A stretch of 64,000 nucleotides of DNA, taken from positions 1 through 64,000 of the forward strand of contig NZ_CAJPVI010000030.1 in NCBI RefSeq assembly GCF_905397435.1, in the 5' to 3' direction. The notes below the pieces were generated by a model. It had not been told where the DNA came from and ran no database searches. It saw only the letters and a program-made list of their open reading frames with translations. Shown in pieces: positions 27,048-35,566 of the stretch. The stretch's first letter is position 1. Every line of letters begins with the position of its first letter. The position numbers were made by a program, and so were the translations under genes. Source of the stretch: Cupriavidus numazuensis (GTDB taxonomy: Bacteria > Pseudomonadota > Gammaproteobacteria > Burkholderiales > Burkholderiaceae).

Positions 27048-27461
27048 ATGGACAACGCAAAACTTATCCAAATGCTTCCAGCGATCACCGATGCCAATCG
27101 GGGCTTCTGGGAGGGCACGCTAGCTGGTCAACTTCGTCTTCAGTATGGAGACTCAGGGATTGCTCAATTTCCCGAGTACCCGGTCGACCGGGTGACGCTC
27201 AGCGACAAGCTCGAATGGCGCGCAGCAAGTGGTCGGGCAACCCTGTGGTCTTGGGTTGTGATGCACCAGCGCTACTTCGCGGCCTTTGCCGACGAAGGCC
27301 CCTACCTGGTGGCATTTGTCCAACTCGAAGAGGGCCCGTTCATGATGTCGACTATCGTGAATCCGCCGGAGGAGCTCGAGTGTGGTCTTCCACTGGAGGT
27401 GGTTTTCGAGAAGCTGAGCGAGGACCGCGCTATCCCGAAATTCAAGGTGGTGAACCAATGA
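27048..27461 (+). CDS. DUF35/OB-fold partner of the thiolase-like protein, zinc ribbon lost
   Basis: A 137-residue protein of the OB-fold, acyl-CoA-associated family. The normal N-terminal Cys4 zinc ribbon is degenerate: LRLQYGDSGIAQFPEYPVDR stands in its place, with no cysteines. The C-terminal OB-fold (GRATLWSWVVMH to GPYLVAFVQLEEG) is intact. Such proteins bind the CoA part and form mixed complexes with SCP-x thiolase-like subunits. It lies between that subunit and the hydratase, overlapping the latter by four bases. Confidence 0.85.
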   Translation: MDNAKLIQMLPAITDANRGFWEGTLAGQLRLQYGDSGIAQFPEYPVDRVTLSDKLEWRAASGRATLWSWVVMHQRYFAAFADEGPYLVAFVQLEEGPFMMSTIVNPPEELECGLPLEVVFEKLSEDRAIPKFKVVNQ

Positions 27462-28252
27462 CTATGCAGCAGCAAGTGGAGCCGGCGATTCTCGTTGAGC
27501 ACGCTGATACAGGCATTTCACGTATTACTTTTAATCGACCGAATCAGCGCAATGCGATGAACCGCGCGGCGCGAGTCGGTATCGTGAAGGCGCTTGATGA
27601 GTGCCGTGACAAGTCCAAGGTTGTCATCATCACCGGCAATGGCCCGGCCTTCTGCGCGGGCGTCGACCTGAAGGAAGGACAGGTCAGCACGGGAGATCTG
27701 GAGCTGGATAAGCGCAGCGACTGGGCCGCGGTCCAGGAGGAAATTCGCAACCACCCCGCAATCGTTATCGCGGCGGTCAATGGCTTTGCGCTGGGCGGCG
27801 GGTCGACTTTGATCAACGTTTCGGATCTGGCGATCGCGGCGAACGAGGCCAGCATTGGAATGCCCGAGATTGGTTTCGGGCTTTACCCCACGCTTGCCGG
27901 ACCTGCAGCCCAACTACGTCTCAGCCCGAAGCGGGCGGCCTGGATGGTACTGACGGCCGACCGAGTTGACGGCGCGACTGCGGCCGAGTGGGGGTTGGTT
28001 AATAAGTCCGTGCCGCTGGAGAACCTCGATCAAGCGGTCACGGCGCTCGCCGAGCGCATTGCCCACTTTGATGCCACCGCGCTGGAGCTGTCGAAGAAAG
28101 CTCTTTGGAAAATTCCGGGCGAGATTTCTGAATGGACGTCGGCGATCGCCTACGGTACTGACGTTTATGCCCAGATCCAAGCCCGCAGCACGGCTCTCGC
28201 TGAAGGGCTAGGCAAATTCCGGGATGGTCAACGCAATCCGGGACAAGGTTGA
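27458..28252 (+). CDS. Enoyl-CoA hydratase/isomerase family protein
   Basis: A 264-residue crotonase-fold protein. The start was placed at the ATG that overlaps the stop of the DUF35 gene (ATGA); a longer upstream frame is out of homology. The oxyanion segment is AVNGFALGGGSTLI. The first catalytic Glu is present in GMPEIGFG, but the second is replaced, since AAWMVLTAD stands where MEL/KEL.TG is usual. It may therefore be an isomerase, a decarboxylase-like or a slow hydratase variant. The neighbours suggest that it supplies 3-hydroxyacyl-CoA to the aldolase-like pair. Confidence 0.88.
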   Translation: MTMQQQVEPAILVEHADTGISRITFNRPNQRNAMNRAARVGIVKALDECRDKSKVVIITGNGPAFCAGVDLKEGQVSTGDLELDKRSDWAAVQEEIRNHPAIVIAAVNGFALGGGSTLINVSDLAIAANEASIGMPEIGFGLYPTLAGPAAQLRLSPKRAAWMVLTADRVDGATAAEWGLVNKSVPLENLDQAVTALAERIAHFDATALELSKKALWKIPGEISEWTSAIAYGTDVYAQIQARSTALAEGLGKFRDGQRNPGQG

Positions 28253-30603
28253 TGTCTACTCTGCAAGAAAAGCCACCTGTTCGGTTTCGGGTCGTTGAGA
28301 TCGCATCCTCCGTCGCCGGAGCTGCGTGCGGACGGTGGTTCGCCGCTCTTGGCCACGACGTGGTGAAATGCGAGCCTTCATCCGGGGATCCACTTCGCGC
28401 CAGGGAGTTCACATTCACGGCGTTAAACGCGGGCAAGAGCAGCGTGGTGCTGCAGCCACAAACAGACTGCGAGCAGCTTGCAGCATTGCTTTCGTCGGCG
28501 GACATCCTGATCTTGGATCAGGGGCACGCTGCATCTGCCGACCTTTCTCCCGATAGATTAAGGGAGGGCTTTCCGCATTTGGTGGCGGTGTCGCTCACTG
28601 CGTTCGGTCTTGGCAGCGAGTATGAGACGGGCACTGGCGATAGCCTTCTTGCGGAGGCCTATGGCGGATTGGCGACCATGATCGGAGAACCTGATCAGCG
28701 ACCGCTCAGCCTTGGCGGGGACCAATCCGCTCACGCTGCAGCGTTCGTCGGCTTCTATGGCGCCATGCTCGGGCTACGCCGCCGCGAGGCTACGGGCTGC
28801 GGAGATTTCGTCGAAGTTGCCCAGAGCGATGTCGCTGCCTACATCGACTGGAAGAGCGATGTCACGTACAACCATGGTGACAGGGTGCCCGTACGCACGG
28901 GCTCCTCGCGAGGTGGGTGGCGCGTTATCCAGGCCAAGAACGGTTGGGTCGGAGTGATCTTCCTAGCCCATCAGTGGTCCTCGTTCGTCGAGGTTATCGG
29001 CGATCCGCGTCTGATGGAGCCATGTTTTGCCGACGCCCGTCAGCGGGAAGAACGGACCGAAGAGTGGTGGTCAATCGTCGCGGAAGTGATTGGCCGGCGG
29101 GAGGCATCGGAGGTCTATACCTCGGCACAGCGCTTCGGTTTGCCCTTTGGGTACGCTGCCGATGCCGCTGACCTTCTGAGCTCAGAGCAACTGATTCGCC
29201 GAGGGTTCGTGCTGCCAACTGAGCGACGCCGCAGGGATGCGCCAGTGGTACGTCTGCCGGTAGAGCTGCCCGGCATGCGCGACCCATATGCTCCGGCCCC
29301 GGGCTTGGGAGAACATGGGGAGCTACCGCCCTGCTGGACGACCGCTTCTAATAGCGGCGATGAACCTACACGATCGGTGACCGGCCATTCAGTGGAATCT
29401 TTGATCGCTCCGCTGAATGGACTGCTCGTCCTGGATTTCGGCGCAATTACCGCCGGCGCTGCGACGGGGCGACTTCTGGCTGATTACGGCGCGACTGTCA
29501 TCAAGATCGAATCGCATGACCGTCCAGACCCTTTTCGACGATGGGTCAGCCCGAGCGGAAAGGGCTCTCGCGATGGAGTGGAGTCGCCGGTGTTTTCGTC
29601 AAACAACGTTGGCAAGCGCGGTCTGTGCCTGGACCTGAAAACCGAGCGGGGTCGACAGATTGTGCACCGCCTCATTCGCCGTGCCGATGTCCTCGTGGAA
29701 AATTTCCGGGTAGGTGTGACCGCACGGATGGGAATCGACTACGAAACCGTGCATCAGTTGAACCCGGATCTGGTCTACCTGTCGCTTTCGAGTCAGGGTC
29801 TCAATGGCCCGGAGTCGTCGTACAGCTCCTACGGTTCGACACTCGACTTGCTCTCGGGACTTGCCGCTGCGACCGGTTATGCAGGCGGACCGCCGCTTTG
29901 GTCCTCCGGAGACGTCAACTATCCCGATCAAGTTGTGTCCCTGCTAGGCGCGGCCTTGATCACGCATTCTGTAGTGACTGGGCAGCGCGGTGTCCACCTA
30001 GACGTGTCGCAACGCGAAGTGGTGGCGTGGACCCTTGCCGACCAGTTGGCGGAATACGCCTGGACCGGCCGTACGGCTCGGCCCGACGGGAACCGCCGGC
30101 CTGGGAGTACGCCGCACGATACCTATCCCGCTGCCGGAACAAACGAGTGGCTGGCGATCGCCTGTACGACAGAAGCCCATCGACAGGGTCTTGCGGGCCT
30201 GATGCACGGACTTCCATTGGACGCTCCGGAAGAGTGGTGGCGAGAGAACCAGGACACGGTAGATGCGCACATTGCCAACTGGACGAGACTTCGTTTCCGG
30301 GATGAGGCGGTGGCGATTCTGCAGCGGGCGGGCGTGCCCGCAGTGCCGGTGTCAACGGCTGCGGACCGCGCTGAGCAGCCCCGCTACCGTGAGCGCCAGC
30401 TCGCATTGCGAAGCCCCGATTGGATCAAAGGCTTTCCGATGATCATGCACGGATTCGAGCCCCCAATGCCGGCTGCGGCTCCCGCATTGGGCGAGGATAT
30501 TCAGAACTGGGACGATGATGCGATCGAGGAATTCCTTGATCAACTCGTATTGCCGGGGCAATCACAGCGCAAAGATGCCGAGTCCGCGCTTTTGTCCATC
30601 TAA
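28252..30603 (+). CDS. Tandem class III CoA-transferase fusion (two CaiB/BaiF domains)
   Basis: A 783-residue protein built of two CaiB/BaiF-fold copies, about 1-360 and 386-783, where single-domain members have about 400. The first copy has QSDVAAYI with Asp193 in the place of the usual catalytic Asp. The second copy has SQREVVAW, where Glu589 stands in that place. Domain-swapped dimers are normal in this family, so the fusion probably forms an internal dimer in which only one copy is fully catalytic. It likely moves CoA onto the acid made by the P450 and aldehyde dehydrogenase steps. The ATG overlaps the hydratase stop (TGATG). Confidence 0.9.
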   Translation: MSTLQEKPPVRFRVVEIASSVAGAACGRWFAALGHDVVKCEPSSGDPLRAREFTFTALNAGKSSVVLQPQTDCEQLAALLSSADILILDQGHAASADLSPDRLREGFPHLVAVSLTAFGLGSEYETGTGDSLLAEAYGGLATMIGEPDQRPLSLGGDQSAHAAAFVGFYGAMLGLRRREATGCGDFVEVAQSDVAAYIDWKSDVTYNHGDRVPVRTGSSRGGWRVIQAKNGWVGVIFLAHQWSSFVEVIGDPRLMEPCFADARQREERTEEWWSIVAEVIGRREASEVYTSAQRFGLPFGYAADAADLLSSEQLIRRGFVLPTERRRRDAPVVRLPVELPGMRDPYAPAPGLGEHGELPPCWTTASNSGDEPTRSVTGHSVESLIAPLNGLLVLDFGAITAGAATGRLLADYGATVIKIESHDRPDPFRRWVSPSGKGSRDGVESPVFSSNNVGKRGLCLDLKTERGRQIVHRLIRRADVLVENFRVGVTARMGIDYETVHQLNPDLVYLSLSSQGLNGPESSYSSYGSTLDLLSGLAAATGYAGGPPLWSSGDVNYPDQVVSLLGAALITHSVVTGQRGVHLDVSQREVVAWTLADQLAEYAWTGRTARPDGNRRPGSTPHDTYPAAGTNEWLAIACTTEAHRQGLAGLMHGLPLDAPEEWWRENQDTVDAHIANWTRLRFRDEAVAILQRAGVPAVPVSTAADRAEQPRYRERQLALRSPDWIKGFPMIMHGFEPPMPAAAPALGEDIQNWDDDAIEEFLDQLVLPGQSQRKDAESALLSI

Positions 30604-30605
30604 AC

Positions 30606-30643
30606 GCATTGGCACACAGTTCACGAACCCAGTTCGCCAATGC
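30606..30643. other. Inverted repeat before the ferredoxin gene
   Basis: GCATTGGC at 30606-30613 and its complement GCCAATGC at 30636-30643 can pair across a 22-base loop, 20 bases before the ferredoxin start. It may tune translation or mRNA decay. There is no T-run, so it is not a typical terminator. Confidence 0.4.
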
Positions 30644-30662
30644 CAATAATCAGGAGATCAAC

Positions 30663-30989
30663 ATGACTCAAATTACTTTCGTACAGCCTGACGGCACCAA
30701 AAAAGAGGTCAATGCCACCAACGGACAGTCGGTGATGCAGGCGGCCATCAGCAACCTGGTTCCCGGAGTTTTTGCCGAATGCGGTGGCGAACTCAGCTGC
30801 GCGACTTGTCACGTGTACGTCGATGAGCAGTGGGTCGGCAAGATTCCCGAAAGGTCGGGAGATGAAACCGACATGCTGGAGCTCACGTCTGAAGAGCCCA
30901 CGGACGCAAGTCGTCTGTGTTGCCAGATTCAAGTGGATTCCTCGATGGATGGCCTCATTTTGCATATCCCGAAGACTCAGAAGTTCTAA
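30663..30989 (+). CDS. [2Fe-2S] adrenodoxin-type ferredoxin
   Basis: A 108-residue ferredoxin. Its cluster ligands are Cys40, Cys46 and Cys49 in AECGGELSCATCH, plus Cys87 in RLCCQI, the spacing of adrenodoxin and putidaredoxin. It would carry electrons from the reductase at 32278 to the P450. AGGAGA precedes the ATG. It follows the CoA-transferase by 59 bases. A related ferredoxin with identical ligand spacing lies at 62612-62935. Confidence 0.95.
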   Translation: MTQITFVQPDGTKKEVNATNGQSVMQAAISNLVPGVFAECGGELSCATCHVYVDEQWVGKIPERSGDETDMLELTSEEPTDASRLCCQIQVDSSMDGLILHIPKTQKF

Positions 30990-31076
30990 ATAGATATTCC
31001 TGAGAGCCTGTTCGGTTCACTTGAATATCTAAATGTGGCGACGAGTTGGTAGTAAATTTGTAAATGGTGAGAATCA

Positions 31077-32288
31077 ATGGCTCAATTTGGTACACACGGT
31101 GTTATCTACCGAGGCGGAACAAGTAAGGCTCTGCTGGTGCGGACGAGCGATCTCCCTACTCAGGTTCGCGAGGAGCTGGGCCAGTGGCTGCTTGCAGTCT
31201 ATGGAAGTCCTGACCCCCGTCAGATCGACGGGATTGGTGGCGCTGATCCCCTGACCAGCAAATTTGGATTTGTGGGCCCGGCATCCCGCCCGGATGCTGA
31301 TGTGGACTACACCTTCGCACAGGTTGGGATTCACAACTCCATGGTCGACTGGTCGATCATGTGCGGAAACATTCTTTCCGCGATCGGTCCCTACGCGATT
31401 GATGAGGGTCTGGTGCAAGCGGTCGAGCCGATCACGACGGTGCGCATCCACAATACCAATACGGGGAAAGTCGTTGTAGCCCGTGTCGAAGTATCCAACG
31501 GCAAGCCTAAGACGACAGGTGACACCAGTATCGACGGTGTTCCCGGGACCGGCTCGCCCATCCTGCTGGACTTCAAGTATGCGGCTGGCGCCAAAACAGG
31601 CAAGCTGCTTCCGACTGGGAACCGTCGTGACGTCGCCGAGGTGCCCGGTGTTGGACTTGTCGAGTATTCGGTGGTCGACATCGCGGGCATGCAGGTCTTC
31701 GTCAAAGCCAGCGCTTTTGGTCTCACCGGCACAGAAGATCCGCTCGCGTACGAGAAGATGACTGAGGTTGGTCGCCAGATCGAATACTTGCGACGCAAGG
31801 TTGCGGTGGATCTGGGCTTCGCGTCATCGATAGAGACGGCGAGAGCGGAAAGCCCCATGACGCCATTCAGCATTATCGTCGGGCCGCCCCAGGACTGGCA
31901 GCTCTATGGCACGCAAGAGAAGCGGTTGGCACACAACTGCGACGTCGCTGCCCGTTGCGTCTTCGACGGAGGGATGCACAAAGCATTCCCCGGTACAGGG
32001 GCCATTCCGACCGCCGTCGCGGCGGCAATCGAGGGGACGGTGGTCCACGACGTTGCGCGCGCAGAAGCTCACGCAGAGGGCGCCTACCGCATTGGACACC
32101 CGAGCGGGACGCTCGCTGTCGATGTCGAACTGAATGATTCAGGCGCGGGCGTCGAGGTGCAGCACGCCTCTTTGGTGAGAACTGCGCGGCGGCTCTTCGA
32201 AGGTACGGTATTTACTGAGCCGTCAAGGCTGTGGCGCGACTTCGATCCTTCGTTGGTTACAACATCAGGTGAGCACCGTGGGTACTGA
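31077..32288 (+). CDS. PrpF-family isomerase (cis/trans or double-bond tautomerase)
   Basis: A 403-residue protein of the PrpF/4-oxalomesaconate tautomerase family, a doubled diaminopimelate epimerase fold. The start FGTHGVIYRGGTSKALL and the MCGNILSAIGPYAI block with the family's conserved Cys-Gly-Asn are clear. Members shift double bonds in unsaturated di- or tricarboxylates. Its position between ferredoxin and ferredoxin reductase is unexpected; its stop overlaps the reductase start. I infer that the pathway makes an unsaturated acid that must be isomerised, but the substrate is unknown. Confidence 0.88.
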   Translation: MAQFGTHGVIYRGGTSKALLVRTSDLPTQVREELGQWLLAVYGSPDPRQIDGIGGADPLTSKFGFVGPASRPDADVDYTFAQVGIHNSMVDWSIMCGNILSAIGPYAIDEGLVQAVEPITTVRIHNTNTGKVVVARVEVSNGKPKTTGDTSIDGVPGTGSPILLDFKYAAGAKTGKLLPTGNRRDVAEVPGVGLVEYSVVDIAGMQVFVKASAFGLTGTEDPLAYEKMTEVGRQIEYLRRKVAVDLGFASSIETARAESPMTPFSIIVGPPQDWQLYGTQEKRLAHNCDVAARCVFDGGMHKAFPGTGAIPTAVAAAIEGTVVHDVARAEAHAEGAYRIGHPSGTLAVDVELNDSGAGVEVQHASLVRTARRLFEGTVFTEPSRLWRDFDPSLVTTSGEHRGY

Positions 32289-33513
32289 TAAGAATGGAGT
32301 TGTCGTAGTGGGTGCTGGCCAGGCAGGCGCGGAGCTGGTAGCAGCACTGCGTATGTCGGACTATCGTGGCCCTATCACGATGATCGGTGACGAGGCTTTT
32401 CCCCCATATTATCGGCCGCCGCTGTCCAAGGCCTACCTCTCCGGGAAGGTCGACTTGGAAGGTCTCTATATTCGACCAGTTGCCATGTATGAGGAGCAGG
32501 GGATTGCGATGCGCGTGTCCTCCCGGGCCGTCGCAATCGACAGGGACGCTCATCGAGTCTTGCTAGAGGATGGAAGTAGTCTGGGCTACGAGCGCTTGGT
32601 ACTTGCTACCGGTGGCCGCGTGCGCAAGCTCCAATATCCCGGGCTAGATGCGGCGCCAAATGTCCACTATCTCAGGACCATCGATGACATCAATGCCATG
32701 CGCCATCGATTCCTGCCTGGCGCTAGGCTGGTGATTGTTGGCGGCGGATATGTCGGGCTGGAAGTTGCGTCTGTCGCGCGTAAGCTCGGCTTGTCTGTCA
32801 CGGTGCTGGAGGCACAGCCTCGAGTGCTGGCCCGCGTAACTGCTCCCGAAGTATCTTCGTTCTACCAGCGCATCCATGCAGAGGAAGGCGTAGATGTACG
32901 CGTGGATACTACCGTGGCCGGATTCGGATTCGCCACTGATGGCGCTGTGACGAGTGTTGAGTTAGGGAGCGGGGAGTCGATCAGTGCTGACGTGGTGCTG
33001 ATCGGCATCGGGCAGGTGCCAAACGTCGAACTGGCGGAGGCAGCGGGACTTCCTGTCGACAATGGCATCGTCGTCGATGAGTACTGCCGTACTGCAGATC
33101 CTGACATTCTCGCAATCGGCGACTGCACCAGCCATCCTTGCAGCGAGAACGGTGGCCGCCGGCGCCTTGAGTCCGCACCGAATGCATCTGAGCAGGCTCG
33201 TGTGGCAGCGGGTGCGCTTACTGGAGCGCTTCAGCCTTATAACGCCATCCCCTGGTTCTGGTCGGATCAGTACGACACCAAGCTTCAGACCGTCGGACTA
33301 TCCGCGGGCTACGACGACGTCGTGATTCGAGGTGAAACCGAAAAGGGCCGCTCCTTTGTTGCTTTCTATCTCAAGAACGGCGAGATCCGGGCAGCCGACG
33401 TAGTCTCCAGCCCCCGGGATTTCATGTTCGCAAAGAAGTTGGTTGCGCAACGGGCCAAGGTGTCCCGCGCAACGTTGGAAGACCTGTCAATCCCGCTCAA
33501 GCAGTCACTCTGA
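32278..33513 (+). CDS. FAD-dependent ferredoxin reductase of the P450 system
   Basis: A pyridine nucleotide-disulphide-type reductase of about 411 residues. It has two dinucleotide motifs (VVGAGQAGAE for FAD and IVGGGYVGLEVA for NADH), the PYYRPPLSK segment typical of putidaredoxin-reductase-like enzymes, and DILAIGDCTSHP at the FAD end. It would pass electrons from NAD(P)H to the ferredoxin. The start is uncertain: GTG 32278 has AGGTGAG before it, while GTG 32269 has none, so I chose 32278. Either choice overlaps the PrpF gene. Confidence 0.93.
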   Translation: MGTDKNGVVVVGAGQAGAELVAALRMSDYRGPITMIGDEAFPPYYRPPLSKAYLSGKVDLEGLYIRPVAMYEEQGIAMRVSSRAVAIDRDAHRVLLEDGSSLGYERLVLATGGRVRKLQYPGLDAAPNVHYLRTIDDINAMRHRFLPGARLVIVGGGYVGLEVASVARKLGLSVTVLEAQPRVLARVTAPEVSSFYQRIHAEEGVDVRVDTTVAGFGFATDGAVTSVELGSGESISADVVLIGIGQVPNVELAEAAGLPVDNGIVVDEYCRTADPDILAIGDCTSHPCSENGGRRRLESAPNASEQARVAAGALTGALQPYNAIPWFWSDQYDTKLQTVGLSAGYDDVVIRGETEKGRSFVAFYLKNGEIRAADVVSSPRDFMFAKKLVAQRAKVSRATLEDLSIPLKQSL

Positions 33514-33534
33514 GCAGAAAGGAATTTTATTTTT

Positions 33535-35070
33535 ATGAAACAACAGAGCCAGGATACGCACGTCAATCAAGAGGTGCATCGATTCGCCCCAGAGACGGAC
33601 CGCGAGTACAAGATGCTGATCGACGGGGAGTGGGTGGCAGCCAGTAGTAACGAGACGTTCTCCTGTCACGACCCTTACGAAGACCGCGCTTGGGGCAAGG
33701 TCCCCGCTGCTACCTCGGAGGATGTGGATCGCGCTGTTCAAGCCGCCCGGCGGGCATTCGATCAAGATGGCTGGCCGCAAACTTCCCCTACGGTACGTGC
33801 GGGAATGCTGCGCAAGCTAGGTGATCTGATCGAGGAGAATGCGGAGGAGTTGGCGCTCATCCAAATTCACGAGAATGGAAAGCTTCTCTCCGAGATGCTG
33901 GCAGGGGCTCGGGCACTTGCTGGCCATGCTCGATACGTGGCGGGGTTGGCGGAGAACATTCACGGCTCCACCATCCACTCCCACCCGGGCTTCACCTCAT
34001 ACACCGTCCGTGAGGCCGTGGGCGTGATCGCAGCGATTACGCCGTGGAACTCACCGCTGACATTGCTGTCATGGAAGCTGTTCCCTGCCCTTGCGGCCGG
34101 CTGCACGATCGTAATCAAGCCGTCCGAGGTGACCCCCACGTCGACGCTGCGTCTGGCCGAACTTTGCCAGCAAGCTGGATTTCCCAAGGGGGTGGTGAAC
34201 GTTGTCACGGGCTTCGGTCTGCCGACCGGAGCGGCTCTGGCAAACCACGTCGGCGTGGATAAGATCGCTTTCACCGGGTCCACCAACGGAGGGAAGGCGA
34301 TGCTTGCTGCGGCCGCGCCGAGGATTGGTCGCGCGACGCTGGAGCTGGGTGGTAAGTCGCCCAACATCGTGTTCGCCGATGCGGATCTCGATGACGCGGT
34401 GCATGGTGTAATGGGTGGCATCTTTGCAGCGACGGGACAGTCCTGCATGGCGGGCTCCCGCGTCCTAGTTGAGGACAGCGTCTACGATGAGTTTGCCAAG
34501 CGACTCGCGGAGGCCGCAGCAAAGCTCACCCTCGGTGACCCGCTGGACCCCGGTGTCGATGTGGGCCCAGTTGCTTGTCGTAATCAGTTCGACAAAGTCT
34601 TGAGCTACGTCGAAATCGGCAAAGCGGAGGGGGCTCACCTACTCGCAGGCGGGGTGCGTGACACCTCGACTCCCCTGACGGCAGGTGGTCTGTTCGTCCA
34701 GCCCACCATTTTCACCGAGGTGTCCAATTCCTCGCGGCTGGCCCAGGAGGAAATCTTCGGCCCGGTGGCCAGCCTCATCAGGTTCAGCAATGAAGACCAC
34801 GCGGTACAGATAGCCAACGACGCGGACTTCGGTCTGGCTGCGGCCGTGTGGACGCGCGATGTGGGCCTGGCACATCGGATGGTCAAACGCGTGCGGGCTG
34901 GCACAGTCTGGGTCAACTCCTACCGGGTGATCCACTACGCCGTCCCATTCGGAGGTTTCAAGCAGAGTGGCATTGGCCGGGAGCTGGGGGCCGAAGCGTT
35001 GGACGATTACATGGAAACTAAATCCGTCTGGATCAACGAAAGCAATCGACAGCAGTTTGGTCGACGCTAA
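33535..35070 (+). CDS. NAD(P)-dependent aldehyde dehydrogenase
   Basis: A 511-residue aldehyde dehydrogenase with the catalytic Cys in TGQSCMAGSR, the Glu in LELGGKSPN and the Asn in ITPWNSPL. It lies 21 bases after the reductase and has AAAGGAA before the ATG, so it closes the P450 operon. It would oxidise the aldehyde formed from the P450's alcohol to the acid that the tandem transferase activates. A very similar enzyme begins at 63081, also after a ferredoxin, including the same DREYKMLIDGEW/DREYRMLIDGEW start. Confidence 0.95.
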   Translation: MKQQSQDTHVNQEVHRFAPETDREYKMLIDGEWVAASSNETFSCHDPYEDRAWGKVPAATSEDVDRAVQAARRAFDQDGWPQTSPTVRAGMLRKLGDLIEENAEELALIQIHENGKLLSEMLAGARALAGHARYVAGLAENIHGSTIHSHPGFTSYTVREAVGVIAAITPWNSPLTLLSWKLFPALAAGCTIVIKPSEVTPTSTLRLAELCQQAGFPKGVVNVVTGFGLPTGAALANHVGVDKIAFTGSTNGGKAMLAAAAPRIGRATLELGGKSPNIVFADADLDDAVHGVMGGIFAATGQSCMAGSRVLVEDSVYDEFAKRLAEAAAKLTLGDPLDPGVDVGPVACRNQFDKVLSYVEIGKAEGAHLLAGGVRDTSTPLTAGGLFVQPTIFTEVSNSSRLAQEEIFGPVASLIRFSNEDHAVQIANDADFGLAAAVWTRDVGLAHRMVKRVRAGTVWVNSYRVIHYAVPFGGFKQSGIGRELGAEALDDYMETKSVWINESNRQQFGRR

Positions 35071-35566
35071 CAAGATTGCCGATGTCTTTTCAGTAGACGC
35101 TGGTCAGCGAACGTCGGCGTTGTAAAGGCAAACGAGGCATCTTCCGGGGAACTGTTGAACAGTTCTCCGGCTGTTGGGATGTGACCATCGGCAAGGTCAA
35201 ATTTTCGTGGTCCCGTCGTGTTTCTCGGATCCATTTCGCCGGCGCCGCTTCGCGGTCCAATGGAAGCAATGCAAGCCAGGATTGCATTGCCTGGGCATTG
35301 TCATGGGATTATTTTGCAACATCGGTCGTTACCCGCCGATGCTTTGCATTTAGTCTCAGAATTGTGCGGTCAGAGACATTTATAAGTCACTAAAAACTAG
35401 AATTTTCCGGTTTGGTATGAATCGGGAAGTAACGATGTTGGCTTGCGGGTAAATAGCCGCGGATACGTGCAATTAAAAAAGGCGATTGAAAGCGCTAGCG
35501 ATATCTGGTTGGCGCTGTGTTTCCCATCAAGTGTCAGAAGGCACTATTAAAAAGAAGGAACTAAGG
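35071..35566. other. Intergenic region with two strong palindromes
   Basis: No gene is supportable in these 496 bases. A 27-base near-perfect palindrome lies at 35144-35170 (CCGG.GAACTGTT around a central G). A stem of GCAATGCAA with TTGCATTGC lies at 35266-35290 with a seven-base loop. Neither is followed by a T-run. The last 200 bases are AT-rich and probably hold the promoter of the outer-membrane protein gene. Confidence 0.5.

Noticed and set aside
29541..30305. Plus-strand frame of 254 codons inside the CoA-transferase
   Set aside because: It is an alternate frame within the second transferase domain; the translation is arginine-rich without structure.
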